NCBI RefSeq assembly: GCF_022605165.1
Contig: NC_063074.1
Coordinates: 337,501-401,500 of the forward strand
Length of the DNA: 64,000 bases
From: Purpureocillium takamizusanense
Lineage: Eukaryota > Ascomycota > Sordariomycetes > Hypocreales > Ophiocordycipitaceae
Reading direction: 5' to 3'
This document shows, in pieces, positions 10,759-24,683 of this stretch. The notes under the pieces are model-generated. The model was not told the origin of the DNA, made no database searches, and saw only the letters and a program-made list of their open reading frames with translations. The stretch's first letter is position 1; every line of letters begins with the position of its first letter. The position numbers were made by a program, and so were the translations under genes.

Positions 10759-11237
10759 TTCCTACGTGTACATGAAGGGAAAATGCAGCATACCGAAGAT
10801 TACACAGAATAATAGAAGAAGAACAGGAAGAATAAAGAAAGAAAACACGTCACCTGTCGTCGGCAAGCGTGGCAGGTATCCTAGTGTGGGGTGGGTGGCG
10901 AAGCATCACCACCACCCCCCCCCCCCGTCGTAGGGCCTCCATACCGAAGAAACCCCCTGTAGGCCCTTCCTCGGGTGCCGAGCTTCTCGGTGTCTTGCCC
11001 ACCCCGTGGACATGGCACGACACGGGACATGGCACGCTGCGCTGTATCTGCGCTGCAATGTCGGCTTCTTGTCTACCTTGTAATCCTAATCTTGGACATG
11101 ACGTCGTCAAAGAGTCTCTTCCGCTCCCCCGGTCATCCCACGCATGGCATGCAAAATAAATACCATTGGCCGAGTGTAATCAAAGAAGGCTCCGTGGGCA
11201 TGCACCGAAAACAACACCATGCAGCCTCTTTGGCGCC
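10759..11237. other. Shared 3' region of convergent GNAT and cul4
   Basis: About 480 bases between two converging genes. It contains AATAAA at 10831 (plus strand) and a C run near 10914-10927. No gene seen. Confidence 0.6.
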
Positions 11238-13951
11238 TCACGCCAGGTATGTGTAGGCGTTGTCCTCGCGCTCAATATAATCCTTCTCGATAAGGCTGCG
11301 GTTGCACTTGTTAGCCTCCAACCGTTGCTCCGGGGGTCCACGGCGGTCCGATAAAGACAAAGACGTACCTTTCAATCTCCTTCTTGATCGCTGCGGGCTC
11401 AACGCTGCCTCGCTTCTTCGTCAGATTGATCACCTCTGCCACAAGCTCCGCGTGGCCCATGGTCTTGCGGCTCTTCATAATGCGCACAATGGCCGCCTGC
11501 GTCTCGAACCGACGATCCTGCGCGATCCTTTCGTGAGTCGCCTTGTTCTCCTCCTTGGTCTCCTTAAGCTGGATCTGATTGATCTTGACGCGGTACTTGG
11601 GGTCCGAGAATGTCTTGTTGAAGGTGAATGTATCGGTCGAGCTGACGTCCCGGCCCTTGGGGTGCTTCAACAGCACCCGCGCCTTGCCGCATGCCAGCGA
11701 CTGCAGCGTGCGCTCCAGGTCCCCGCCCTGCAAGCCCGTCGCCGCCGATATCTGATCGTACGTGAGGAAGCCCTCGTCCTCGGACACGTCGTTGAAGAGC
11801 ATCAGCACGACGGCCTGGTAGGCGGATACGAGAAGCTCCTTGGATCCCTTGGGGAACGACGCCTTGATCGAGCAGTGTGCCAGAGAATGCTTCCACGTCA
11901 GGATGCGGCCCGTGTGCTTGTTTTTGTAATGTCCGTCGAACCGCTCAATCTCCGTGGCGACGGCGTCGGGAAGGTTAAGCCGCACGTCTGGGTATGTCGG
12001 CCACGCCGCAGCGGAGAGGATCATGACGGAGAGATCTACGCGGGCCTTTCGCTCCAGGTTGGCGTCCATCCATTGATTATAGCCCTCCATCTCATCCTTG
12101 GCCAGCTCCTGATCCTTGAACATCTGCTCCAGGTTGTGCGTGAAGTTGGAGCCACACTCGCTGCGCAGCTTCGTGAGCATGTTGCGCTCCGCGTCCTGGC
12201 TCGCGCTTCGGCCCATGAGCAGCCGCCTGGCAAGGTCCTTCTTGTAGAAGGCCTCAAACGCGTCCTTGCCCTCGATGAATCTGAAAAGCTCTAGCGCCTG
12301 ATCCAGCTGTCGGTCGAGCTCTGCGTCTTCGTCGGCGCTGCTTGCCTGGCCCAACTTCTCAGCAACGGCCCGGTCCTTGACGTCGGACAAGAGATCCTTG
12401 GGCAGCGCCTTGAGACCGCCCCGCAACAGCATGTCAATGTATTTGGCGATCATTTCGCCAATCTTGGACGTCCCCGAGTCCCAGCAGGCGGCTGTCACCC
12501 GGTCGTTCATGAACTTGCCAAACGCCTCGCGCATTCCCCACAAGAAGACCTCGTCCTGGTCAAAGGCGTCGCGGATCATCAGGTCTAGTGAGCGTCGAAG
12601 CTCAAGCAGCCGCAACACCATCTGGTCGCCACGCTCCTTGTCTGAGACGATGGACGCGCCTGTTGATCGAATATAGTCGCCCCATGGCCCCTTAAGCTTC
12701 TTTTGTATGCCTGACAACCGCAGTAGCTGGTATACGCCCTTCATGGATTTAAAATCCTTCTCCGATAACAGGTGCGCCAGGCTGCCCCCATTCAACAGCT
12801 TGTCCGAGTACTGGTCGATGAGGATCTGGTGGGCCGAATCCATCAGCTGCTTCTCGGTGGTGCTCTCCAGGTTGTAGGCGATGCATCGGTAATCCTCCTT
12901 CTGCAACAACGTCTCACATGCCTTGACATACTCCTTGAGGCTGGCACCACTCCAGGACTCGCCAAATTCTTTGAAATATGCATCCGACTGCTTCAGGAAC
13001 AACGGCTCAAAGTGCTTAACATAGACGCCGAGGACGTAAAGCATCCGTATTGAGTCCTTGAGAAGGTTGCCATCCATTCGCTCGTCGCTCCGGCGGTCGT
13101 ACTCTACCATCTCGCAGATGCCCGCCACTGCTCGCTTACCGGGCAGGCGATCTGCGAGGGGCCCTGCCTGTGCAAACGCCATCCTTCGAAAGTAGGCGAT
13201 AGTCATGTCGTTGATGGAGGGTAGAGACTCGCGCAATAGATATGTCCGATCGAGAAAACTAAACGTCGACCGGAGAGTGACCTGCCGCCATCAGTCAGTC
13301 AACGTCGCATCAGCCGGAGGGACGGTCTGGGCTTACCGCCTGAGCATTCCACGTCTTCCACTCGGCCAGCATGCTCCTTAGCGTATCCATATCCGAGCCG
13401 GCTCCCGCCCGCTTTATCTTGGGCAACACCACGTCCTGGAGGTGATGATCAACGCGGGTCGTGAGCGTGGCGCAGATCTTGGCGGCATGGCCCCTCCGGC
13501 ACAAGTCCTCGACGCCGCGATACAGTCTCTCGAGGGGCACGGCGGGTCGCTGGCCCGCCAAGATGGCATCTATGGCCGCCTGCAGCTCCCGCTCGGTCCG
13601 CGCGTAGTACTCGTCGGCGTGGGCGGCGTCACTCTTGGTCGACGCGCGGAGATTCTTGATGACGAGCTTCTTGGCGCCGCTGTAGGGCTGGAAGGCCGAG
13701 CCCATGGGCCTCGCCTGCGGTGGCGCGGCGGCGGCGGTAGGCGCAGCGGGAGAGCCGGGGCCGGAGCCGGTAAGGTCGATGGCCGTCTCGGGCATCTTGC
13801 CCCTCGCCCGCGCGCTGGCCATGCTGGACGGCGGTGGGGGCGACGAGTCTGTAGCAAACCTGGGGCGCTTAGCGGCGGTGGCGGCGGCGGAGGAGGACGA
13901 CGAGGAAAGGCGAGGCCGGCGGCGGGAGGGATTGTTGGGTTCGGCCTGCAT
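11238..13951 (-). CDS. cul4: Cullin 4, scaffold of CRL4 ubiquitin ligases
   Basis: Scaffold joining DDB1-type substrate adaptors to the RBX1 RING protein. In Neurospora the same subunit works in DNA repair, replication control and DIM-5 heterochromatin targeting. Exons 13951..13337, 13281..11369 and 11295..11238 give 861 residues. Junctions restore family sequence: FSFLDRTYLLRESLPSIND across the first intron, and EIESLIEKDYIEREDNAYTYLA at the C terminus after the second. The neddylation site is IVRIMKSRKTMGHAELV, with the target Lys near residue 808, just before the winged-helix end. The first ~70 residues are Ser/Ala/Pro-rich with basic patches (nuclear localisation likely) and carry an AIDLTG motif. 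Length matches fungal CUL4 better than CUL1 or CUL3. It lies directly downstream of tel1 on the same strand. Confidence 0.95.
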
Positions 13952-14801
13952 GGGGCTCGCGCTGTCGACGGGGCCCCCCGCGACGGTGGACTTGTTCTGT
14001 GCCTCTCTCTCCCTCTCTCTCTCGCTCTACCCCCCCGGGTCGGGTTCGTGCGCGTGCGGTATCGCGGGATGCTCTCGGGGGCGGCGGAGCGAGGGGAAGC
14101 CGGAGAAGAAGAGTCGACTGCTGGGAGACTATCGAAGGGCGCGAGGAGCTGTAGCTGGACCGGAATGGGCAGTTACGAATGCTATCCTATCGCGCTGGCA
14201 ATGGGCAATGCTGGAAAAGTCGGCCAAATGCAAGGAAGTCGTCGCGTCACGCACTGCCTGCTGCTGTTACTGTTACTGCTGCTGAGAATGGTGGTGGTGG
14301 TGGTGGTGGTGGTGATGGAGGGTGGACGTGGGAGCTTGCATCCATTCTTCCATTCGGGAACTGGAAAGGTGATGGTGGCTGCAGCGCAGCTCCACGAATG
14401 CTGGGGCAGGACCGACCCCGCCATTCGACAACGGAGTTAGTGGGTTCGACAGCCCAATAGATCCGGGCGGGACGCTGAAGCGGACCAGCGTCATTGATCC
14501 CAGGGCGGGCGAGCACCAACACCTTGCAGCCTCCTCTCGGCTGGCCTAACCTGCAGCTGCGAACGTCCAGATTCACGGCAGGCACGTTCGCTTCCGCCAA
14601 GTCAAACATGGCTTGTGTTTTGGCCGAGACACAGGATAAACACGGCTCAACACTACATGTACAGAGACCATCCGTCCATGAGAGAGTCTGAGCCTCATAC
14701 CTTTCCAAGTGATCTAGAACCCTGCCGCCCAATGAATCCTCACCACCACCGCTACACGTCCCGCCACGCAACCCACGCCTATCCATGAGTTCGTGCGCGC
14801 A
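13952..14801. other. Intergenic between tel1 3' end and cul4 5' end
   Basis: About 850 bases that should carry the cul4 promoter/leader and tel1 3' UTR. Includes a CT-rich stretch near 14003-14030 just upstream of the cul4 start and a (GGT)n run at about 14289-14315. No gene recognised. Confidence 0.55.
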
Positions 14802-17800
14802 TCAAGCATACGCAGCCCATCCTAAGCACAGCTTTGTTAGCACATCCAACATCTTTGATCCTGTTCAACATGTCCGGTCAACTCACCGGAATACAAAACC
14901 GCCAAATTCCGGTCGTCCGTCGCCTGGTTGATCAGGTCGTTCACAGTCGCCGTCACGCTCAGCGTCTTGGACAGCTTCTTCCTCACCACCTCCAGCGCTC
15001 GGTCTGCCTCGGACGGCTCGTTGAAGTGCCCCGCCCTCTTGCCTCTCTTGGCGTCCGCCTCGCTGTGGTCTGGTTCTTCCGCCCCCGTGTCGTCGTCCTG
15101 CCTTGCCTTTTGCAGCTTGGCCAGCCTGAGCGGGGAGACGGTCCACGTGTACAGAGGATCGTACCGTAACACGTCCAGGATGGTCATGATAGAGTACTGC
15201 TCCTCGCGCAGCGCATCTAGCGTGAACTCGCAGCACCGCCGAAACACGCCCTCCGTCCTGGTGATGCCCATGCCGTCAATAATGTCTCGCGTCAGGCGAA
15301 ACGGCACAAGCTCGGGCACCGGGAGGATCCTGCCCGCCTCAAACGCCACTCCCAGATCAATGTGCACCGCCTCGCCCGTCTTCGTGTCAAGCAGAATATT
15401 GTGGCCGTGCCGATCCCCCAACCCGAGCACGTGTCCGAGCATGGAAATGGCCGCCGTGCTTCTCGTGTAAGCCAGACGCTTGGTGAACCAGTCATCTGGG
15501 TCCGTAAAGTTCTCCATGAAAAAGTACCGCATCACGGGATGGAACCTGTCTGTTACCTTGCGATACGTGCTGATTCGCGTCTCCACCGTCCGGCTCTGCA
15601 CGTTGAAGATTTCCTTCCTGCATTGCGAGCCCTTGAGGTCCTTGGGGTAGTATCTCTCGTGCGCGGGCATGAGGAACTCGTGCAGCGGAATCGTGTTCGG
15701 CACGAACTCAATCAAGCCCGATGTGGCCGTCAGGGGCAACACCTTGTACGTCCTGATGCCCAGATTCCTTTGTTGGGTGCTCCTGTGCAGCTTCAGCAGT
15801 GACGATACTGCGGCAAAAACCTGCTCCATGATTGCGTCCTGGCGAAGGTCGTCGTGCCCACCCTTGACCAGCTGTTTATACTTCTTGCCGTCGCTGCCCA
15901 CGGCGGTAATGATCTTCGGCGCTGACACACCGGAAGCGATCGTCATGGTCGGCTCCAGCTTGGAGATGTACGGTACGCGCGAGTAATCTTTGTTCGCTGA
16001 CACCTCAATGTCCATTGTCGGCGGCGGTATCCGGTATTTGGCGAGGCAATTAACCAAGTTGAGCGCCGCAGTCGCGTCCTTGAGAGCAACTTTTGACCCA
16101 GACTTGTACTTGCCCGGGTTTCGATCCATGGCAAGCATGTGGTAGTATTTGCTGGTCTTTTCGATAGACAGCCAGATTTCGGCCACACACTTCGTCGCCG
16201 CCAGCTTCTGAGCCACCTTCTCAGTGGCCTTGACGCGAAGGACTGCCACTTCATCCTTTTGCTGGGCCCGCGCCTTTGTGCCCGACCAGATTTGGTACAT
16301 GCCGTGATAGGGGTGGTCGACGCAGATGCTGTACACCAGGTCCAATAACAGCTTCTGGAAAGCAGTGTCCTGGTTCTGCAGCCGCGAAGTCAGCTGGTTC
16401 ATCAAGCCGGCAAACTTTCGTGTCGGAACGGAGGAGAGGTGACGCTGGACGGCCTTGTTGGTCACGTCTTCCGCGGATCGTTCGAGCCAGAGCGCGGTGA
16501 AGCGCAGCGCGTCGTTGTTGTACTCGTCCGACGTCGACAGAGACAGCAGATAATTCTCCAAGCTTAGCCGTACAAACTCAGCCCGTGTCTGTTCGACGCG
16601 GCGGAGCTCCTGCTCGTCCAGATCCAGCCACTGCTTCTCTTTGTTGAGGACATGCGAGTATTTTGACCTCAGCTGCGTCTCCTTAGTGGACGAGATGAGC
16701 GCCTTGAGTTCAGCAACCTCTTCGCTCTTGCCCTTTCTGAGGTTTTGTAGCCTCTTGAGATCCTCCATCCCGTCTACATCCTGTAGCTGTTCGTCGCAGA
16801 ACGTGGCAAATTGATGGTAGACCGCGCCTGTCTCCTTGTCCGAAGTGGCATCGCGCTTGAGCTCCTTGAGGGCTGGCTCTAGATATGTCTTCTGAATGTC
16901 CCGTGGCTTTTCGAGTCGGGCAATCGAGACCTTGTGTCCAATCTTGGAGAGAAGATCGGACCTGCTGACTGAAATGCTTTGTTTGCCAAGAGATGAGTCT
17001 GCGTCGATGCCTTGAAGCATGCGGATCGACGTGCTCATCTCCCCGTGGTCCCATAGCGAGTTTGCCACCTCAATCTTGATGGCTGCATCCACATGCAGCC
17101 CCAAGTCCTCGCAAAGTGGTATTAGTTTGGTCAGTGTCGTCGAGACATTCAGAGACTCCTGCGTTGCCTGATGGTATCGGTATACACCGGACGCCAATAG
17201 CATTGACTCGACTTGAAAGCGCCGCAAGGTTGGTGTGGTGAGCCTAGCATTGTTCAGCAGGGAAGCACGTTGACTCAACATGCTCGTCGTAGTTCCTCTG
17301 CAAGACAGTATCTGACTGACGTCGTCGTATCTGGTGAAGTTAGCAGCTGGAGCCGTCAGAAACTTGGAATCTAGACTCACCTCCCACTCCGCATCCACCG
17401 GCTGCGACTGCGAAACTTGACAAGGTTCTTATCAACATCGTTTTCGTCGGCTGCATTCAGTAGATCATCGAGCTCCACCAGAGCTGCAAGAGCTGTGAGT
17501 CGGTTCCTTACTGTCGTGGCGTTGACGCTAGCTTCTGTGGTCTTTTGCATGATCTTGCTGAGGCCGTCGTACACGGCAGACCGAACAGCGGACAGTGCAG
17601 TCGCTTGATGCATGCTTTGGAAAGCCTTGTAGACAGCTATAGTGTGGTGTTCTGAGGCAGGGGGTGCAGGGAGGTTCCATAGTTCCAGTTGCCGAGCTGT
17701 ACCAAAAGTGCTCTCGACAGATTCGTTGGACGCGCCATTGTTCTGCTGAGTCTGCAGCACCGAATGGGAAAGGCCAGCAAGCCCTAGAGTTCCCAGTGCT

Positions 17801-20800
17801 CCTACCAGGGCTTGAGCATCCATCTCGGCTTCAGGGCGCCGGAGTCGAATATTGCTGTCATAGAGCGCGCCTCGGAATGCCAGGCTCTTGGCGCCTTCCT
17901 TCTCGTATTCTACCCGAGCAAGGACCTTTGCCAAACTCGCCTCCTCCGGAAGACCGTAGTATGTGTCGGGATCATCAATGTTCTCGAAGATGGACAGCAG
18001 AGTGTCGCTGACGTCTGCCTCTCTGGCAGCTGATGACCTGCGCGATGCGCGCGTGTTATCGGAAGAAACAAGCTCGGCAAACAACAGGGACGTTTTGTAC
18101 ATGCCGCATCGAGACGCCGCGGCAGCAGCAGCGCTGTAGTCGACCTCCAGCCAGTGCAGGCGATCCTCAATGGATGTCTCTTTTGGGTATTCCTGAGTCC
18201 TCAGATAGAGTATAGCGTTGATCAAGAGCTTCACATTGTCTTTGGCTGATGGGGCGGTGGACGTCAGCCACCCCTTGACCGCTGCGGATAGCTGCCGCTT
18301 CATGGTCTGCTGCTGCTCCAACAGGAAGTACAGGACTAGGTGAACCACAAACGGGAAGGCTCTTTCGGCGAATCCATCAACATTCGCCAAGATTGGAGGC
18401 AGAACAGATAGAAGAATCGAGTCCGGAACAGACTCGGCGAGATGGACGCTCAGCCGCGTGAGCCAGCTCGGCGATGACACCTCTTCCTTCCATGCGTTGT
18501 GGGCTTCAATAGTCGATGCTGCTGGCATCTCGGAAGGCGGTATACGATACCCTCCCCACTGAGATGCAACAAATAGCGGCTCGTTCAAGCTTCGTTGGCA
18601 TGCCACAACGAGAGGCTCGTCATCCTGCAACAGCGCTTGAGAGACGGCGCCTCTCAGAGCAGCTTCTGCCATTCCGGCAACAACAGAGTCTTGGCCGGAT
18701 GCAAGGTCCTGTAGAAGACGCAGCAGTGCTTCTTCGGATCCATTGGATCCGTGGGTCATACTGGAATACTGAAGAAGGCGTGATTCGCGAAGGGTGTCAT
18801 CGGGGATCGCACCAGACGCTGCAAAGGACCTCCCAACAACGCGTCCAGCCCAGGCTAGATAGCTTTGGCTCAGATCTTGCGCTCCACAGCTCTTCCAGAC
18901 CCCCTTGGCATGAATAATTGCGTCCTCATCACTTTCCACTACGTCGTTTGAGACCGATTGTGGAATGGTGAAGTCACTGCAGAGCAAGCCCAAGGCCAGG
19001 CGCCGAGAGGGCTCGTTCAGAAGCCCGTCATCGGAGGTGCTGTCCTTCAAGATGTTGAGAAGCAGACTACTCTCAAACGTATCCTTTTCTGCATTCCCGG
19101 AGGACCTTATTTGTGCCGCCGACCGAGTGATGGATCTGAAAGAAGTCCCCTGCGTTTCGCTCTTGAACACAGGGGATGTATACTCTGCCAGGTAGCTGCT
19201 GAACCATTCGTGGAAGCCCTGCGCTTTGCTCATAGTTGCCTTGAATTGGCTTTCCTGAGTTGTGCTTGATTGACTCGACTCAAGGAACACCCTGAGAGAT
19301 GCCAACGTAGAGAGGGCATATCCTGCCAAGAAAGACGGCGATTGCTTCAGGTATTGGGCACCACCCTCGAGGAGATACCGCGTCATCCCCAACGCGTCGT
19401 CAGCACACTCAGAGTCGACGACGAAGGTGCGGATCGAATTGAGCAGCATTTCCAGGCAGTAAGAGTCCAAGGCCACCGGTCCTGCCAAGCACATGACCAA
19501 ACGTACTTTGCGGAGCACCGAGCAAGCATGGAGGGACCCAAGCGCCGGGTGAATAGTGCTAAACAGCTTCCTGGCAATGGAGAGTACCAATGCCGGGGTC
19601 CAAAGATCGTGAAACTGAAACTCCGTGCTCTGGCAAAGTCTGAAGAGGTCGTGAATGACATATTTTGCTCGGAACATCGGCTGCTGATTTGGTGGCAGGT
19701 TCGCCGAGGAATGGGCGATCTTTCTTATAGCGTCCAGGTTGTCAGCCGCATACGCAAGATCTGGATGCCGGCGGAACACCCGGTCTGGAGAATCTTCCTG
19801 ATCGATCAGGTCAAAGAACTGAGCGACAATGTCTGCGAAATTGATGTAGATGGCTTCGGCGTATAGCTTGGCCCCGAGCTTTTTCCTGATGCGGTCCTCT
19901 CCTTTTGGCTTTTCCGATTCGCCAAACGCGTCACCATATATCATGGCATATGAGAGGGTCGTTGCGAAGTTTCGCTGTATGACTTCCTCTTCGCTCGAGC
20001 TGATGAGACGGGAAAGATCTGCGCAGGCCTCATCCTGTCCTCGCATGAGTGCCAGAGCCATGGTCTCAGCTTGCGCGGACTGCAGCAATTCCGAAAGCTC
20101 TTGGAATCCGAATATCGAGTACGGGATATCTGCCAAGGAATCCCCTTCCATCCAAGTATAGAGAAGCTGGCGCGAAAAGAGCTTGAACAGACTCTTTGGT
20201 GACTCCAGCTTCAGCTCCGTGGCGATATCTGCTAGGCACCATCTCGCGTATTCCGTCGCCTGCGCTATTTTCCCAGGAGTTTCGAAGATGTGGTAAATGC
20301 ACCTTCTCAGCAGAGTTGGCCACCGACAAGCCAGGCGCGAAAGCACGAGCAGTCTAAAGGCGATGCCAGAGCTCTCTTCAGGGTTAGCCGGTAGACTGTC
20401 CAGTACATCCACGAAAACCTCGTCATGCAACATCAGGATGTAGAGCTCGAATATGTTGGCGATCCTGTCCGCGATGTAGCATTTTGCTTTCGTGGTACCA
20501 TTGCTGAGAATGTACAGAAGAGATGTACGGCATGAATCGAGGCCGAGATTAGTACCGTAAGATGGGTCGACGCGAAGAAGTGTAAAAAGAAGATGGGCCA
20601 TTGACATTTGCGCCCTCGGCGAGAAAAAGTTCGATGGAAGGCAGACCTTGACAAAGTAGTTGTAAAGATCGCCTACGCCATCGGACAGGTCTCCCTTGTC
20701 ATTCAGCCAGACGTCATGTAGGCCGTTGATGACCTCCATGCATGACGTGAGAGCCACTTCGCAGCATTGGTATTCATTGTCGCCGATGATGGCACCGAGT

Positions 20801-23800
20801 CTCTGAATAAGTCTCAGTGCATTATCAGGGTCCATTACCAGGTCCGAATTGCAGATGTCAATAAGCAGTCGCTGGCACATGAGAAGTTCGTCGTCGGACA
20901 TCGACAAAAGCTGGTCCAGCCATGTGTTTGGTACTGTTCCTACCTGGCTGATGTCAACGGAAAGAACCCGTAAGAGGGCAAGACGACTCCTGGTATCCGC
21001 ATAAAAGGCTCTCAAACTCATGGAAACCTGAGTATTGTGCCTAGGAATTGGCATCGGTTGAGATGCTGTTGTCGCTCTGCTGCTTTGTGAATCAAACTCA
21101 TCATCCAACTCCATGGCATCCAGGTTGTCCAAGTCGGGCACGAGCTGCTGTCGTTCGAGACCAGCTGCAATCTTGGTCATCAAGCGTAAGAGGCCGACGT
21201 TTTCGCTGTGAAGGCGTCCGAGGCCAGCTGTCGTGAGATCCGGGATGCATGGGCGCAGAAGCCGCAATGCCAGATCAATAAACGACAGCGGCTCAACTGA
21301 GTCCAAGGCAGTGGCCAGGCTTTTTTCAGCCAACTCCAGCAGCGCCAGCTCCACGTTTGTCGACTGCATGGAGTTCAAGTCACTGACTTGCGGCAGCAGC
21401 ATGGCCCCAATAACGCAGGCGGACAAAAGGCTTCGGAATCGCTCGAGGGAGATTTGGGCGCCGCCATCGCCTACTCTTTTTGTCCACGAGTGACTCAAGG
21501 ATGCCAGCTCCTCGATTTTGGGGTAAAACAGCTCCAGAATAAGCTTGCGAGACGCGTAAACGCTGCTTGAGTCGGCAGGTGGGATATTTGGGGTTGATGG
21601 CGGAATGACACCAGTTCCCCCTTTTTGATCATCGAGCTTATGATCGAGAAGGAGGAGATACCTGTTGAATGGTGCGATTTCTTTCTGCATTTTCCACACC
21701 TCGCTGAGGGATGTGCCCGAAAGTGCAGGCTGGTTACTGGAGACGAGTGCTGATAGCCCGCAGCAGCCGCGCAGCAAACTCACGAAGTCCAGCGGCTGTA
21801 CGTGGACAGACTGGAACGACGCATAGCCGGGCTCACCTACATTACAATCGTGTTATTGTGTGCTTAATGCCCCTGCATCGGAATGGCGACTCACTAGGGT
21901 TCCATCTCAGAAATACCCATCTGATGATGTGACTACTGGTTGCCTGACTGGCATTGGGAAGCCGAACGTTTCGTTCCTGGAGTAAGTACGACATCAGGGA
22001 GATCGAGGTGTCACATAATATTGCCGGCCCGTTGATGTCGGCTGTGACTACGAAACCGTTGAGATCGTCTGTGAGAGCGTGTCTCGGGAGTATAGTCGTT
22101 TCTAACATGGTTTGCAAGGCGAAGCAGGAGGCGCGAGTAATAGCGGGCTGGCTAACAGACCTGACTGCGATTGACCATACTTGTCTCCAAACGTCCATTA
22201 GGCCTTGTCGTGTCTCTATAACCATAGCACAGCTTGACAGGTCAGTGGAGATAGAAAGTCAGTCTGACGAGATGCGTACCTTGCGCAAGCAATCAAGGCC
22301 CACGATGCCGTGGTAGCGTGCTTGTTTGACGCACATACGGCCAGGTCCGCGAGCAAGTCTCTAATCTCCTCGGTCTGCAGAGCTTTGGTGGCGATTAGGA
22401 AGGGAACCAGCTGGAGGGCTGTGCTCTGTTCATTGACGTCTCGAGATTTGAGCTTCAGTCGAAGCCGGCTTGAATTCTCCTGAGTTCTGCGTCGCTTGTG
22501 TGGCTGCTCCTGTCTGTCTGTCGCTGCCACGCCGGGCTTCCGTTTGATCCGTAGAAGTACTGCCTCCAAAAGGGCTATGTTCTGAATCAACGCCCAGTGG
22601 CTCTCACCTTCTGGGTTATGATGTCTCAAACCAAAAGACCGTAGCCTCAAGGAGTCGTCCGGTAGTGATGAGGTAGCGAAGGTCAAATCGTGAAGCTGCA
22701 ACCGGAACGCATCTCCTCGCTTTGCATACTCCAGCCAGAGCGGCTCCACCAAGTTCTCCACGTCATTCTGAATCGTGGCATCGAAAGCTTGAGTGGCAAG
22801 ATACTCGATGTGAAGATGGGTTAAAAAGATTGTTTTGGAAATCTCGTTTCGCAAAGCCTTGATGGCCTCATCTTGGGAGACCTTGTCGGCTCTCCACCAA
22901 TAGCTCATCAGAGGCAGAAGATTCCTCACAAGCGAGTTCGAGAATTGAAAGTCGTCAGCCTGGGCCACCGCAAAGATGTTATTTGCTATGGCAAAGCAGG
23001 CGCTCTGCGTCGGGTCCAGACTAAGGTTCTTCAGTCCCAAGACCCTCAATACCAGGTCCGTGACAACTTTTGCCCGCTGCAAAACCGGTGCGTTTGCTGC
23101 TTCAACCAGGCATTGCAGTCCTCCAAGGGCATCGAGAATGGGCCTGCCCTCGGGTTTGTTCGCCCGTTTCTGACTTTGAGTGGAACCGTTGGATCTTCCG
23201 GTGGACCTTGGAGTCGGCGTGGCAGGAGCAGGAGAATCTCGACTCGGGGCGAGGACGCTGGACCGAGATTCATTGGGTAAGATGTAGACGCAAACATCCA
23301 GGAGAAAGTCGACACAGCTTATCCAGGGGGCACCGTCCTTTCTCGCCAACAACTCGACGTGAGACGAGCGTCGAAGTACCTCGACGAGAGCCTTGACGTA
23401 GTCCTGAAGTAGAGGAGCTACGAAGTCGTCGTTTGGTCCTGGCAAGACCTGTGTGATATGATCTATGAAGGCGAGCAGCGTCTTTCTGCCAAGTTTGGAG
23501 ACGCCGCGTGATGCAGCCACTCTCACGGCGGATGCACACTTGGAGAGGCGCGATGCGGCGGTGTTTCGTTTCGCTTGCGTCTTTCTGTTGTCATAGTAAA
23601 CTGGCTTCTCGCTGAGGACTAGGCTGAAAAGGGCCTCGAATATCTCATGGTATCCTTTGTCTTCAAGAGCGGTGCTGCAGTCGCGTTAGCAGGCAAGGCC
23701 GGGATTGCGGAGTCCTCCTCAAGCACGTACAGGTTTGAGGCCTTGTTCTTCAGCAAATGGTTCAAATCTGATTAAAGTTGTTAGCGATTAAATCAGTTTA

Positions 23801-23966
23801 TAAGCCAGAGATTGCGAATCTTACCATCCACTGCCTTCTCACGGTCTCTGGGTGAACCTGACTTGATGTCTCCTGAGACGCCTGGTTAGCATTTGTTACA
23901 AGCGCTATTGGCGGTGATAATCGTACTGGCGAGATTCCTGACGGTCGCTTTCTGAGCAGAGGCCAT
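14802..23966 (-). CDS. tel1: TEL1/ATM serine/threonine protein kinase
   Basis: PI3-kinase-like kinase that senses double-strand breaks through MRX/MRN and controls telomere length. Eight exons: 23966..23927, 23881..23825, 23767..23731, 23674..22280, 22232..21895, 21836..17381, 17330..14887, 14821..14802, totalling 2928 residues, normal for fungal TEL1. The N-terminal TAN region is rebuilt from three micro-exons (40, 57, 37 bases). A HEAT-repeat solenoid follows, then FAT, then the kinase: KYKQLVKGGHDDLRQD near 2590-2606, catalytic GLGDRHGHN (Asp ~2747, Asn ~2752) and HIDLGVAFE (Asp ~2766). The FATC end NLAVLYSGWAAYA depends on a last exon of only 20 bases. All catalytic residues are present. 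It is head-to-head with nup192, 717 bases apart. Confidence 0.96.
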
Positions 23967-24683
23967 TTTGGACAACGCGCTTCGACTGGGCGGGACCGTT
24001 TTCTTACGACTGCGGGTTGCCGCTGTGGGTGGTTGGCCACCTCCTACTCATTTAAGCTCCCGTCGGCTACACCGTGTGTCGCGAGAAGCTGGAGCGCGTT
24101 TCTGAGTTGTCCAAGTGCAGTAAGACAGATAGCAAATAAGGTATGCTTGGAAAGAAGGGGAAAATGAATTGCCATAACGCTGGTGCTACTCAATCAAGAC
24201 GTTGCAGATTCAGCAAGGCGCAGCGTGACGAAATTCACAAACAGACAAAACAAAGGCGCGTGCCTGCTGGTGCCTACTCCGGCCGAAATGCTCAAATGAT
24301 GATACAATGGGGATGCGCTACAGCTGAAAGTGCGGCGCAGCTTGAGGAGCTTCTGGAGCTCTATGACAATAGATCCGGCAGAATCCCTCACCGCCCGCAA
24401 GGATGTTTACCAGCGACCCGCTCGCTGCACCTTCCTCACACGCCCATATACAACCGCGACAGTCTAGGCAGTTCGCACTGCTTTCCTTTCAAAGTGCAGG
24501 CGATAGTTCCAGGTTCTGACGGTTCTTGAGCGACATTGTCGTCGCGTGTTCCCGTCCCAACCATTGGCGTCCGCGCAGCCCGACCCAAGCGTACAGTCCA
24601 CGCGTTTGTCGACACTCAGACGGCATTGCGCTCCACGACCGTCGCAGCTTCATCACAATGCAATAGCGGCCTCAACATCGAAC
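23967..24683. promoter_or_regulatory. Bidirectional promoter region of tel1 and nup192
   Basis: 717 bases between divergent starts, so both promoters must lie here or within the leaders. A minimal upstream ORF (ATG-CAA-TAG, 24658..24666) precedes the nup192 start by 17 bases. No TATA box was convincingly placed. Confidence 0.6.

Noticed and set aside
11302..12294. 330-codon plus-strand open frame
   Set aside because: Exact antisense shadow of the cul4 C-terminal coding region.
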